This document shows, one piece after another, positions 54,955-63,778 of a stretch of 64,000 nt of DNA. The stretch is from Chondrinema litorale. Lineage in GTDB: Bacteria > Bacteroidota > Bacteroidia > Cytophagales > Flammeovirgaceae. Position numbers and translations under genes: made by a program. How positions within the stretch are numbered: the first letter of the stretch is position 1; each line of letters begins with the position of its first letter. The DNA lies in the NCBI RefSeq assembly GCF_026250525.1, contig NZ_CP111048.1, positions 186,001 to 250,000 on the forward strand, given 5' to 3'. The notes beneath the pieces are model-generated. The model was not told the origin of the DNA, did no database searches, and was given only the letters and a program-made list of their open reading frames with translations.

Positions 54955-55836
54955 TTATTCTGCTTCTCTTACACATCTACATTTAAATCTTGAATTTGGG
55001 TTTTGGGATTTTTGTTGAATCAAATAAGGTTCATCAGGATAGGTTTTGTGAGCTTTTAAATAAACACTTAGAAATTTATCTTTTACTTCTGTTGAGCTCC
55101 AATATTCAAAGTTATCTCCCAAAGAATCTAACAAATGTAATTGACTAGTAACAGAATCGAGTTCTACAATGGCAGGTAAATACCAATCATCGTAGCCATA
55201 TGCATCTAATGTATAGCAGTATTCTGTTACTTGTCTGAATAATTCATCTACATCCAAATCAGCATAATATTTCACTATAATCTCTGTATTACTAGAGCCA
55301 TCAATTAAATCAAAAGCACCAAATTGATATGCTATTAAGGCTATATTAAAAGTTTCTGGAGTAAAGTCAGCAGGATAAACCATCAGTTTCTTTTGTGGTA
55401 GTTCCACTTTTTGTAGACTGGATGTAGTTTTGAAATCATAAATTTCACTATCATTTAAGTATTCCCCATCTTTTTTGGTTCTAATTTGCCAATAGTATGT
55501 TGTATTTAATTCAAGAGCTTTACTTTCAGCATGGGTCAAATGATAAATATTAGTATCAACTACTACCATTTCATCTGGATGTGTCCCAATCAACAGTTGA
55601 TAATTATAGCTGAGACTTTGGCCTCCAACATCAGTTATTCCATCATCAACTAATAATTTCCAATCAAACCAAAAACCTAAAGCTACATCGTCAGCACCAT
55701 TTGGCGGGTAAATGGCTGTATATTCAGTTTTCACAGGTACTGATTCATCATCTTCGCAGCCGAATATGATAAGGCCTAGAAATAAGATTTTGAGAAGAAA
55801 CGATAGTTTCGTGATAGTTAAATTAATTTGTGTCAT
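54955..55836 (-). CDS. Surface lipoprotein with Fn3-like and Lcl/DUF1566-like domains, copy 2
   Basis: 293 aa, same order as copy 1: lipobox with Cys27 followed by EDDE, an Fn3-like module with YPPNGADDVALGFWFDWK, and a C-terminal Lcl-like domain with GYDDWYLPAIVEL, FEYWSSTE and FKCRCVRE. Roughly half of the residues agree with copy 1 by eye, so the duplication is not very recent. Only the start region is identical at DNA level. It lies 41 bp upstream of copy 1 on the same strand, so the two probably form an operon or have matched promoters. Confidence 0.82.
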   Translation of the reverse strand: MTQINLTITKLSFLLKILFLGLIIFGCEDDESVPVKTEYTAIYPPNGADDVALGFWFDWKLLVDDGITDVGGQSLSYNYQLLIGTHPDEMVVVDTNIYHLTHAESKALELNTTYYWQIRTKKDGEYLNDSEIYDFKTTSSLQKVELPQKKLMVYPADFTPETFNIALIAYQFGAFDLIDGSSNTEIIVKYYADLDVDELFRQVTEYCYTLDAYGYDDWYLPAIVELDSVTSQLHLLDSLGDNFEYWSSTEVKDKFLSVYLKAHKTYPDEPYLIQQKSQNPNSRFKCRCVREAE

Positions 55837-55848
55837 TGCGCTAGGGTT
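55817..55848 (-). repeat. 32-bp identical start-codon box, copy 2
   Basis: Exact copy of 54894-54925, again placed over the start codon of its gene. Confidence 0.75.
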
Positions 55849-55851
55849 AGT

Positions 55852-55870
55852 TAATTATTGCGCATAATTA
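55852..55870. promoter_or_regulatory. Hairpin/dyad just upstream of lipoprotein copy 2
   Basis: taattat (55852-55858) and ataatta (55864-55870) are exact complements around tgcgc. No T-run follows in the direction of the upstream MocR gene. Possible operator in the 74-bp gap. Confidence 0.35.
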
Positions 55871-55910
55871 GCCCTATTTGATGAAAAAAAGAATATTTAA
55901 CTCAAATTTA

Positions 55911-57407
55911 TTACCATAAATTTGTCATTGTTTTTTCTAGTCGCACAATCATTTCTTGTATTTCATCTTCTGTAGAAGAAGCAAAGCCCATACGCATACC
56001 TAGTTTAGAAGTCTCTTGTTCGTCGCTATCCCAGCAATAATCTGCAAGAGACAAATCGTGTTTAATGGCTTCTTCTCTCACCATATCCCAACTGATATTT
56101 TTTTTCAACTTAACCCAAACAGCCATACCTCCTTCAGGTACTTCAAACTCAAAATATTTGTCTAATTTCTCTTTTAAAAGAGTGCAGAACAGATCACGTC
56201 TGGTTTTATAAATTTTCAGGGCTTTTTTACTGTGTCGTTGTATATCTCCGCTTTTAATCATGCGTGCCATTACCAGTTCTAACAAAGCATCTCCCTGCCT
56301 GTCAACCACTCTGCGGTAGCGAGCCGCTTCATCTACAAAATCTTGTGGAGCCACCAAATAACCAATTCTAATGGCTGGCGCTACAATCTTGCAAAGTGCT
56401 CCAATGTAAATCACATTACCTTCCGAATCTCCACTGGCTAAAGGCAGAATTGGAGCATTGTTATAATGGAAATCATAATCGTAGTCGTCTTCGATAATAG
56501 CGAAATGGTATCGTTGAGATAATTCTAGTAGATGCATTCTCCTTTGTGCCGAAAGTGTCACCGTTGTCGGATGGTGATGTTGCGAAGTGACATAGACTGC
56601 ATGTATGGGTATTTGTTGGCAAAGCGCTTCAATTTCTTCGGTTACCAAACCATTTTTATCTACCGAAACCCGATTTAATTTGCCACCTGCTTCTGCAAAA
56701 GTCTTATTGGCTGAGCGATAATTACTTTTACCAATAATGATATTTTTGCCATCGGCTAATAGCAATTTGCTAGCAAGGTAAATTCCCATTTGGCTGCCCC
56801 GTGTAATCAATATATTTTCTGCTGAAATGTTAAGTCCCCGAGATTCATTCAGGTAATCTGCCAGTGTTTCTCGAAGCTCTCTATTGCCATAGATAGAGCC
56901 ATAGGCCAACAACTTTCGGTTATACGATTTCTTAATAATATTTCTGTAAACCCTTGAAATTTCTTCGATGGGAGCGATGCGATTATCGGGCACGCCATCA
57001 TCAATTGTGATAATACCTGCTGCAGTAGTGCTAATATCTGGACGGTAGAGATGAGGTCTTTCTTTAAAATGAAATGCGGCTTTAGTTTTCTTTGGTTGAT
57101 TTTTCGACTCTTTAATGCGCTGTTTTTTTATAATCGGCAGGGCAGTATTTACAAAAGTACCTTTGGCAGGAGCTGTTTCTAACCAACCTTGTGCAATCAA
57201 TTCATCATAGGCAGCAATCACCGTTTTTCTATGAATATTGAGTGTATCTGCCATTAATCTAGAGCCCGGAATTTTGCTAGCAGGTTGTAAAGTACCTTGT
57301 TTTATTAAGCTAATGAGCTGATTACACAACTGAATGTAAACAGGAGCAGGCAGATTTTTATCGAGTTTTACAATGGTTTTATAAGGAATCATAACCGGAC
57401 TATTCAA
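55911..57407 (-). CDS. MocR/PdxR-type GntR transcriptional regulator with aminotransferase-like domain
   Basis: 498 aa. N-terminal GntR winged helix at about 15-88 (YIQLCNQLISLIKQGTL, SRLMADTLNIHRKTVIAAYDEL, GWLETAPAKGTFV). A basic linker follows at 92-112. Residues 115-498 form an aminotransferase fold-type-I effector domain. The PLP-binding Lys is probably Lys340 in IGALCKIVAP, and the Asp-rich IIEDDYDYDFHY lies at 304-315. MocR proteins bind PLP or PLP adducts and control vitamin B6, amino-acid or stress genes. The divergent OsmC and flavin-split-barrel genes are the likely targets. Confidence 0.93.
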   Translation of the reverse strand: MNSPVMIPYKTIVKLDKNLPAPVYIQLCNQLISLIKQGTLQPASKIPGSRLMADTLNIHRKTVIAAYDELIAQGWLETAPAKGTFVNTALPIIKKQRIKESKNQPKKTKAAFHFKERPHLYRPDISTTAAGIITIDDGVPDNRIAPIEEISRVYRNIIKKSYNRKLLAYGSIYGNRELRETLADYLNESRGLNISAENILITRGSQMGIYLASKLLLADGKNIIIGKSNYRSANKTFAEAGGKLNRVSVDKNGLVTEEIEALCQQIPIHAVYVTSQHHHPTTVTLSAQRRMHLLELSQRYHFAIIEDDYDYDFHYNNAPILPLASGDSEGNVIYIGALCKIVAPAIRIGYLVAPQDFVDEAARYRRVVDRQGDALLELVMARMIKSGDIQRHSKKALKIYKTRRDLFCTLLKEKLDKYFEFEVPEGGMAVWVKLKKNISWDMVREEAIKHDLSLADYCWDSDEQETSKLGMRMGFASSTEDEIQEMIVRLEKTMTNLW

Positions 57408-57481
57408 TATATAAAAACTGGATGGTTTAAATACACCGCTAAGCTATTACTTTTGGCTTAATCAATCAAATAAAGCTATTT

Positions 57482-57970
57482 ATGGATACCAGTAAAGACA
57501 AAAAACATCATTATAATTTAACAGTAGCTTGGACAGGGAACAAAGGAGAAGGTACTCAAAATTACAGAACCTACGAGCGGAGTCATACTGTTTTTATAGA
57601 TAATAAAGCAGATATTTTATGTTCTTCTGATCCATCTTTTAGGGGCGATAAAACCAAACATAATCCAGAAGAATTGTTTCTAGCTTCGCTTTCTGGTTGC
57701 CACATGTTGTGGTTTTTACATTTATGTTCAGTGGCTGGCATTACTGTGGTGGAATATACAGATAAAGCAACTGGCACTATGATAGAAAACTCGAATGGCA
57801 GCGGATATTTTGAAGAAGTAACCTTAAAACCTCAGGTGGTTATTACAGACATATCTATGATTGAGAAAGCCAATGAATTGCATCACGAAGCCAACAAGTA
57901 TTGTTTTATAGCTAACTCTTGCAATTTTCCGGTAAAACACGAATCTGTTTGTACAGTAAAAAATGATTAA
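57482..57970 (+). CDS. OsmC-family protein (peroxiredoxin-like)
   Basis: 162 aa. OsmC fold with the two redox Cys: Cys73 in SGCHM and Cys147 in NSCNFPV, and Glu64 in NPEELFLASLSGC. Members reduce organic hydroperoxides with thiols. It starts 74 bp from the divergent MocR gene, and the next gene follows after 16 bp, so it shares an operon with the flavin-binding protein. The N-terminal part with WTGNKGEGTQNYRTYERSH is of the YhfA-like/alpha-beta OsmC branch, whose substrates are less certain than those of Ohr. Confidence 0.9.
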   Translation: MDTSKDKKHHYNLTVAWTGNKGEGTQNYRTYERSHTVFIDNKADILCSSDPSFRGDKTKHNPEELFLASLSGCHMLWFLHLCSVAGITVVEYTDKATGTMIENSNGSGYFEEVTLKPQVVITDISMIEKANELHHEANKYCFIANSCNFPVKHESVCTVKND

Positions 57971-57986
57971 ATAAATAAGCATTAAG

Positions 57987-58649
57987 ATGTCTAATTACGA
58001 AACTTCAGCTTTAAACAAAGTAGTAAGAGGCTCAAAAAGAGCAACTTACGATATAGAAACCATCAATGAGATTTTAGATGCAAAATTTCTTTGCCACATC
58101 GCATTTACTTGGGAAGGCAAAGCGATTGTGTTGCCAATGGCTTATGGCAGATTTGAAGATAAAATTTACATCCACGGATCATTAAAAAACAGAATGATGC
58201 TATGCTTGCTTGAGGCGGGTGAAGCAAGTATTTCGGTTACCCATTTAGATGGATTGGTACTTGCCAGATCAGCATTTCATCATTCAGCTAATTACAGATC
58301 GGCTAACATTTTTGGGAGGGTTACAAAGCTAGAGGACCCAGAAGAAAAAATGGCTGCACTCAAATGTATTCTCGATCATATGATTCCAAACCACTGGGAT
58401 AACATTAGACAACCCAACGAGAAGGAGTTGAATGCCACTTTGGTAATCGAATTAACCATAGAAAGTACTTCTGCTAAAATACGTGCCGAAGGAGCTGTAG
58501 ACGAAAAAGCCGATTACGATTTGCCTATTTGGGCGGGGGTGATTCCGATAAAAGAAGTAGCTCTTGCACAAGAAAGTGATGAGTTATTAAAAGGAACTGC
58601 CAAACAAGTTCCAGATGCTGTTTTAGAGTATGTGAAGAGGAATTCTTGA
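57987..58649 (+). CDS. Pyridoxamine 5'-phosphate oxidase-like flavin-binding split-barrel protein
   Basis: 220 aa. Split-barrel flavin-binding fold of the NimA/Pyridox_ox_2 type: GSKRATYDIETINEILDAKFLCHIAF, IVLPMAYGRFEDKIYIHGS and ANYRSANIFGRVTKLE match conserved strands around FMN. The family includes nitroreductase-like resistance proteins and many untested flavoproteins; true PNPox activity is unlikely without its phosphate-binding signatures. Operon with OsmC, facing a MocR-type regulator, which suggests B6-linked or oxidative-stress control. Confidence 0.88.
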   Translation: MSNYETSALNKVVRGSKRATYDIETINEILDAKFLCHIAFTWEGKAIVLPMAYGRFEDKIYIHGSLKNRMMLCLLEAGEASISVTHLDGLVLARSAFHHSANYRSANIFGRVTKLEDPEEKMAALKCILDHMIPNHWDNIRQPNEKELNATLVIELTIESTSAKIRAEGAVDEKADYDLPIWAGVIPIKEVALAQESDELLKGTAKQVPDAVLEYVKRNS

Positions 58650-58687
58650 GAAAAGTTAATCTAAATTAAAGATCAAAATGGGTTGAT

Positions 58688-58975
58688 TTGATAAGTTTGA
58701 AGTATTTTGCATGTCTTATGCTTCTATTTATGATTTTGCTCTCTGGATTTAAAGATACTCACATTACAATTTTTGTAGTAATTTTAATCATCTTGTTTTT
58801 GGCGGTTAACTTAATCATTAGTGGAATTATATATCTACTCGTAAGGATTATTAATCCAGCATATTTGAAATCATTGAAAGCAGATAAGCAAAGATTGTAT
58901 ATGTTCTTATCAATGATTTTTCTAATATCAATAATTATTGTTGGAGTTGTTTTTAACCTTATAGTTAAAGTTTAA
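58688..58975 (+). CDS. Small hydrophobic membrane protein
   Basis: 95 aa from a TTG at 58688; an ATG at 58718 would give 85 aa. Three hydrophobic segments: about 5-20, 26-54 (ITIFVVILIILFLAVNLIISGIIYLLV) and 71-93. No family recognised. The start codon is uncertain. It sits 38 bp after the split-barrel gene and may belong to the same transcript, but no functional link is evident. Confidence 0.55.
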   Translation: MISLKYFACLMLLFMILLSGFKDTHITIFVVILIILFLAVNLIISGIIYLLVRIINPAYLKSLKADKQRLYMFLSMIFLISIIIVGVVFNLIVKV

Positions 58976-59045
58976 TTAATGGATGCTTCACTGGTTTTAG
59001 CTTTTCGCTGAAACCAAGATTAATGATAAAACCTCATTTAAAAAA

Positions 59046-59561
59046 ATGAAATATAGCTTACTGAAGTCAGGTCTAAATTCTAAGAATTATACTTATAATA
59101 AGACATTTCAGTACGATAAGGAATTGGATGATATTTCATCGTTATCTTCCGATATAGCCAATGCTTTATGTGATTTGAATTATAAATTCAATTTAAGCTT
59201 GAATGGTAAAATTATTCCTGTTGAAATATGGGGTGATTTACCTTATTTCATAGATGGCTTTTCAGATTATATGAAGTTCATTTTTGTGCAAAAAGAATGT
59301 CAATATGATTATTCCTTGTCTGAACAAGGTACGGAAACAATAATAAAACTTCAGTTAAATGAGGAGGATGTGATGATTTCTGAGGATAATTTTTTAAAAG
59401 GAAAATATGCTGTTCCTATCAAAGAATTGCAAGATGATGCACTCTTATTTTTCACAGAATTACTGAAAGTAGTTCAAGATATTATTCCAAATATTTTACT
59501 AACAGATCTTTTTAAAAGTTGGGAAGAAGAAGTTAGAGATAGTTTGAAAACTAGAATATAA
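59046..59561 (+). CDS. Hypothetical protein
   Basis: 171 aa, soluble and acidic, no signal peptide. Helical segments (ELDDISSLSSDIANALCDLNYKF; ELQDDALLFFTELLKVVQDII) flank a strand region. No family recognised. The stop codon is directly followed, with no gap, by the end of the converging hutG gene. Size and composition are like immunity or accessory proteins of Bacteroidota, but no toxin gene is near. Confidence 0.6.
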   Translation: MKYSLLKSGLNSKNYTYNKTFQYDKELDDISSLSSDIANALCDLNYKFNLSLNGKIIPVEIWGDLPYFIDGFSDYMKFIFVQKECQYDYSLSEQGTETIIKLQLNEEDVMISEDNFLKGKYAVPIKELQDDALLFFTELLKVVQDIIPNILLTDLFKSWEEEVRDSLKTRI

Positions 59562-60551
59562 CTATCTTTTATCCAACTCACCAACCACATTAGCGATGAG
59601 TCTTGCAGCTAATGTGGCTGTTATTTGGTCTATATCATAAATGGGATTGTATTCGGCAATGTCGAGTGCCACTAGTTTGTTTTTGGTAATGATGTGCTTC
59701 AAAAGCTTAACTACGAAATTTGGATTGAAACCAAAAGGAGAGGGGGCACTCACTCCGGGAGCATAAGGAGATGCAAACCCATCTAAATCTATGGTGAGAT
59801 AGAGGTAATCAATATCTGAAAGGAATTGATCGATTTGAGCGGAAATGTTTGTGAAATTTTCTAAGAGACAATCTTCACTTAAAATAAAACTTGAGTCAGT
59901 TTTTTTTGCTGTTTCGAATAGCTCTTTGGTGTTTGCATGCTGTTGAATTCCAATAGCCAGATATTTAGTTTGCTTACCAAATTCATTTAAAATTTGCTGA
60001 AAAGGTGTGCCTGAGTTTGGTAAAACTTCGACTTTACGCAAATCAAAATGTGCATCTAAATTTATGATTCCGAATTTTTTGTTTGGTTTATGTAGTGCAT
60101 TGCAAATCCCTCTAAAATGCGCATAGGCAATATCGTGTCCGCCACCTAAAGCAATTGGAAAAGATTTATTTTTAATGAGTTTCTCAATCTGATTGGAGAA
60201 AATACTTTGGCAAGTTTCAAGGTCTGTGTCAATACAAAAAATATTTCCAGCATCAGCTATTTTCAATTGCTCGAAATGGATGGGCAATCGAGCCAGTTTT
60301 TGTCGAATAACATCAGATCCTTTTTTGGCACCAATCCTTCCCTGATTTCTTCTTACACCTTCTTCGCACTCGTAACCAATAAAAACAATATCCGGCTTAT
60401 CAGACATGGATGTGGTGTCCAATAAGTCGATAAACCGGATTGTTTGATACCAGTATTGGGCATCATTTGACGTTGTAGTTCTGCCTGTCCAGATAGATGG
60501 ATTGGCAGCATTGTAGTTGGTAGTTAAATTATTTGGTTTCCCTTTTTCCAT
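59562..60551 (-). CDS. hutG: Formimidoylglutamase (arginase/ureohydrolase family)
   Basis: 329 aa from the ATG at 60551, which lies inside the end of hutI (28-bp overlap). A longer frame to 60608 adds residues unlike the family. It hydrolyses N-formimidoyl-glutamate to glutamate and formamide, the last step of histidine degradation. The binuclear manganese-binding ureohydrolase motifs are present: GGGHD at 136-140 (His139), DAHFD at 166-170, and DLDGFASPYAPGVSAPSPFG from 255. A neighbouring-family alternative would be agmatinase or arginase, but the hut context decides for HutG. Last gene of the hut operon. Confidence 0.92.
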   Translation of the reverse strand: MEKGKPNNLTTNYNAANPSIWTGRTTTSNDAQYWYQTIRFIDLLDTTSMSDKPDIVFIGYECEEGVRRNQGRIGAKKGSDVIRQKLARLPIHFEQLKIADAGNIFCIDTDLETCQSIFSNQIEKLIKNKSFPIALGGGHDIAYAHFRGICNALHKPNKKFGIINLDAHFDLRKVEVLPNSGTPFQQILNEFGKQTKYLAIGIQQHANTKELFETAKKTDSSFILSEDCLLENFTNISAQIDQFLSDIDYLYLTIDLDGFASPYAPGVSAPSPFGFNPNFVVKLLKHIITKNKLVALDIAEYNPIYDIDQITATLAARLIANVVGELDKR

Positions 60552-61750
60552 ACTTTTTCTGCTTGTAATTCTCCTTGATGGTAAAGTATCTCTCTGTAAT
60601 CGTTGCAATTGAAAGATATAAAATCAGCTAAATTTCCTGCTTTCAATACACCTCGATCGAATAGTTTTAAAGCTTTTGCCGCTCGAAAAGTGATGCCTGC
60701 AAATACTTCAGCAGCACTGAGTTTTTCGTAAGTTCCAAGTAAAGCTGCTTGATTGAGCAAGTTCCCTTGTGGTGCACTTCCCGGATTCCAATCACTGGCA
60801 ATGGCTAAGCCACAGCCGGCATCTAAGAGTTTTCTTGCAGGGGAAAATGGCATACCTAATCCCATAGAAGCACCAGGCAATACTACCGGAATGGTATCAC
60901 TTTTAGCTAATCTTTCAATCTCTTCTTCTCCTGAAACTTCCAAATGATCTACACTCACAGCTCCACAATCAACGGCTACTTTACTTCCTCCTTTACTAAA
61001 TTGATCTCCATGTACCGTCAACTCAAAACCTTGCTCTTTTAATTGATTCAAATAGAATCTTGCACCCTCTATACTAAAAGCATTTTGCTCTATAAAAATA
61101 TCAAATCGATTAGTCAAGCTTTCCGCTTTGATTATTGGGACTAACTCATCTAAGATGAATTGTAGGTAAGTAGCTTCGTTTTGAAAATCTTTAGAAACAA
61201 TATGAGCAGCTAAACAGGTACTTATCACATCAGATGGAAGTTTTTCGCCTGCCTGCTTAATGGCTCGCAACATTTTCAATTCATCATCAAAACTCAAACC
61301 ATAACCACTTTTAACCTCTACTGTGGTAATCCCTCTTTTTAGCAAAGTATCGAGCTTTACAATCACATTTTGCTGCAAGGTTTCTAAACTAGCCTCACGA
61401 GTTTTGGTTACTGTATCCCAAATGCCACCACCGACTTGTGCTATTTCTTGATAAGTTTTACCATTGTTTCTAGCCGCATAGTCTTTTGCTCTGCTACCTG
61501 CAAAACAGATGTGTGTATGGCAGTCAGTAAATGCGGGCAATGCCACAAAATCGCCATCTATGTATGTTATTTCAGCATCAGGATTTGCTTTAGCTAATGC
61601 ATCAAAACTCCCTGTTTGCAGGATGTTATCACCTTCTGTAAGAATGCCTCCATCTGTAATAATTTCTAACTGTTCATCTTTAATCGCACCTTTGGCAGGC
61701 AAGTTATTAAGCGTGATAATCTGGCTAAAAGGTCCTGTTAGTTTTTTCAT
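60524..61750 (-). CDS. hutI: Imidazolonepropionase
   Basis: 408 aa. Amidohydrolase that opens the ring of imidazolone-5-propionate to N-formimidoyl-glutamate. Metal-binding HTH motif at 78-80 in FTDCHTHICFAGSR, then TVEVKSGYGL, SCLAAHIV-like STCLAAHIV, ELTVHGDQFS and ASDWNPGSAPQG near the C-terminus, all typical of HutI. It begins 12 bp after the hutU stop, and its last codons contain the hutG start. Confidence 0.95.
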   Translation of the reverse strand: MKKLTGPFSQIITLNNLPAKGAIKDEQLEIITDGGILTEGDNILQTGSFDALAKANPDAEITYIDGDFVALPAFTDCHTHICFAGSRAKDYAARNNGKTYQEIAQVGGGIWDTVTKTREASLETLQQNVIVKLDTLLKRGITTVEVKSGYGLSFDDELKMLRAIKQAGEKLPSDVISTCLAAHIVSKDFQNEATYLQFILDELVPIIKAESLTNRFDIFIEQNAFSIEGARFYLNQLKEQGFELTVHGDQFSKGGSKVAVDCGAVSVDHLEVSGEEEIERLAKSDTIPVVLPGASMGLGMPFSPARKLLDAGCGLAIASDWNPGSAPQGNLLNQAALLGTYEKLSAAEVFAGITFRAAKALKLFDRGVLKAGNLADFISFNCNDYREILYHQGELQAEKVWKKGNQII

Positions 61751-61762
61751 ATCAATCTACAA

Positions 61763-63778
61763 TCATTCTGAAAATAAAGATTCAACCAAACTGTCGTCTA
61801 CCAATTCCGGGACAGTAACTTTTAAGTCCCGACGTTGCTCCATCACCCTTTTAATTGTAGAAAGCGCGCCTTCGTTTCTAGCCCAATTTCTTCTGGCAAG
61901 TCCATTGGTTACATCGTAAAACAGCATGTTTCTTAGTCGAGAAAGCGCTTCATCTGTGCCATCTAGCAACATTCCGAAACCTCCATTAATTACTTCTCCC
62001 CAGCCAACACCACCACCATTGTGGATAGAAACCCAAGTGGCACCTCTAAAACTATCACCGATTACATTGTGAATCGCCATATCAGCAGTGAACCTGCTTC
62101 CATCTTTAATGTTGCTTGTTTCTCTATAAGGAGAATCCGTACCACTCACATCGTGGTGATCGCGACCTAAAACAACAGCACCAATTTCACCATTGGCAAT
62201 GGCTTTGTTAAATGCTTCGGCTATCTTCATCCTACCTTCTACATCGGCATAGAGAATTCTGGCCTGCGAGCCTACGACTAGTTTATTTTCTTTGGCATTC
62301 TTTATCCAGGTGATGTTGTCTCTCATTTGTTGCTTAATTTCTTCTGGTGATTCAAGCATCATTTCTTTCAATACTTGCATGGCAATATGATCTGTTTTTG
62401 CCAAATCTTCCTCTTTACCAGAAGTACAAACCCACCTGAATGGGCCAAAACCATAATCGAAACACATTGGCCCCATAATGTCTTCTACATAAGATGGATA
62501 GCGGAAAGTTTTTCCATCATCACTCAAAATCTCTACACCTGCTCTAGATGATTCTAGCAAAAAGGCATTGCCATAATCGAAAAAGTAAGTGCCTTTGGCT
62601 GTGTGTTTATTGATGGCTGTAACCTGTCTTTTTAATGATGCCTGAACATAAGTTTTGAATTTCTCAGGATCATCTTTTATCATTTTGTTGGCTTCTTCGA
62701 AAGATAAACCGACAGGATAGTAACCGCCAGACCAAGGATTGTGTAATGAGGTTTGATCTGAACCAACTTCTACTAAAATATCCTCTTTATCGAATTTCTC
62801 CCAAACATCTACTATGTTGCCAATAAAGGCGATGGATATAGTTTCTTTCTCTCTTTTAGCCTGTTTTACGCGATTGGCTAATAAATTAATATCATCTATG
62901 AGTTCGTCTACCCAGCCTTGTTCGAGTCTTTTACGAGCTGCATTTGCGTTTACTTCTGCACAAACTGTTACGCAACCAGTAATTTTACCAGCCTTCGGTT
63001 GCGCACCACTCATTCCACCCAAACCAGAAGTTAAAAATAACTTACCTGCTACTGATTTTCCACTGCCCAAAATCTTTCTGAAAGCATTCATTACGGTGAT
63101 GGTAGTACCATGTACAATACCTTGTGAGCCGATATACATAAACGAGCCAGCAGTCATTTGTCCATATTGCGTAACACCCAAAGCATTGTATTTTTCCCAG
63201 TCTTCTTGCTTAGAATAGTTTGGAATCATCATGCCGTTGGTGACTACTACACGAGGAGCAGAGTTAGAAGAAGGAAACAATCCCATTGGATGACCAGAGT
63301 ATAAATGAAGTGTTTGCTCATCCGTCATTTCAGAAAGGTATTTCATGGTGAGTAGATACTGTGCCCAGTTTTGAAAAACTGCTCCATTTCCACCATAAGT
63401 GATCAATTCAACAGGATGTTGTGCTACTGCCGGATCGAGGTTATTTTGAATCATCAGCATGATGGCAGCTGCTTGTTTGCTTCTGGCAGGATAAGCTTCA
63501 ATTGGTCGGGCATATATCTCATAATCTGGTCTGAAACGATGCATGTAAATTCGACCATAGTTTTGGAGTTCTTCAGCAAATTCGGTTGCTAATTCTTGGT
63601 GCCAAGCTTTTGGGAAATAGCGCAAGGCATTGCGAATTGCCAATTGTTTTTCTTCTCGACTCAAGATATCCCTTCTTTTGGGAGCTGGGTTTCCTCCTGT
63701 AGGATATTCCTTTTTCGATAGAAGCTCACAGGGGATACCTTGTTTTATTTGTTCTTGAAATACTGAATAATCCATCAT
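61763..63778 (-). CDS. hutU: Urocanate hydratase
   Basis: 671 aa. Adds water to urocanate using tightly bound NAD+ as an electrophile. Clear family blocks: VELITYGGNGAVFQNWAQY at 123-141, YGQMTAGSFMYIGSQGIVHG at 205-224, the NAD-binding TSGLGGMSGAQPKAG at 250-264, and DYGFGPFRWVCTSGKEED further on. It is about 115 aa longer than the common bacterial form (near 555 aa), as in the Bacteroidota/eukaryote-like long form. The start ATG follows the hutH stop with no gap; a second ATG is the next codon. Second gene of the operon. Confidence 0.96.
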   Translation of the reverse strand: MMDYSVFQEQIKQGIPCELLSKKEYPTGGNPAPKRRDILSREEKQLAIRNALRYFPKAWHQELATEFAEELQNYGRIYMHRFRPDYEIYARPIEAYPARSKQAAAIMLMIQNNLDPAVAQHPVELITYGGNGAVFQNWAQYLLTMKYLSEMTDEQTLHLYSGHPMGLFPSSNSAPRVVVTNGMMIPNYSKQEDWEKYNALGVTQYGQMTAGSFMYIGSQGIVHGTTITVMNAFRKILGSGKSVAGKLFLTSGLGGMSGAQPKAGKITGCVTVCAEVNANAARKRLEQGWVDELIDDINLLANRVKQAKREKETISIAFIGNIVDVWEKFDKEDILVEVGSDQTSLHNPWSGGYYPVGLSFEEANKMIKDDPEKFKTYVQASLKRQVTAINKHTAKGTYFFDYGNAFLLESSRAGVEILSDDGKTFRYPSYVEDIMGPMCFDYGFGPFRWVCTSGKEEDLAKTDHIAMQVLKEMMLESPEEIKQQMRDNITWIKNAKENKLVVGSQARILYADVEGRMKIAEAFNKAIANGEIGAVVLGRDHHDVSGTDSPYRETSNIKDGSRFTADMAIHNVIGDSFRGATWVSIHNGGGVGWGEVINGGFGMLLDGTDEALSRLRNMLFYDVTNGLARRNWARNEGALSTIKRVMEQRRDLKVTVPELVDDSLVESLFSE

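Noticed and set aside
12840..58980. tRNA, rRNA or known riboswitch in intergenic gaps
   Set aside because: No cloverleaf, rRNA-like or known aptamer sequence could be seen in any gap; most hold only terminators and AT-rich DNA.
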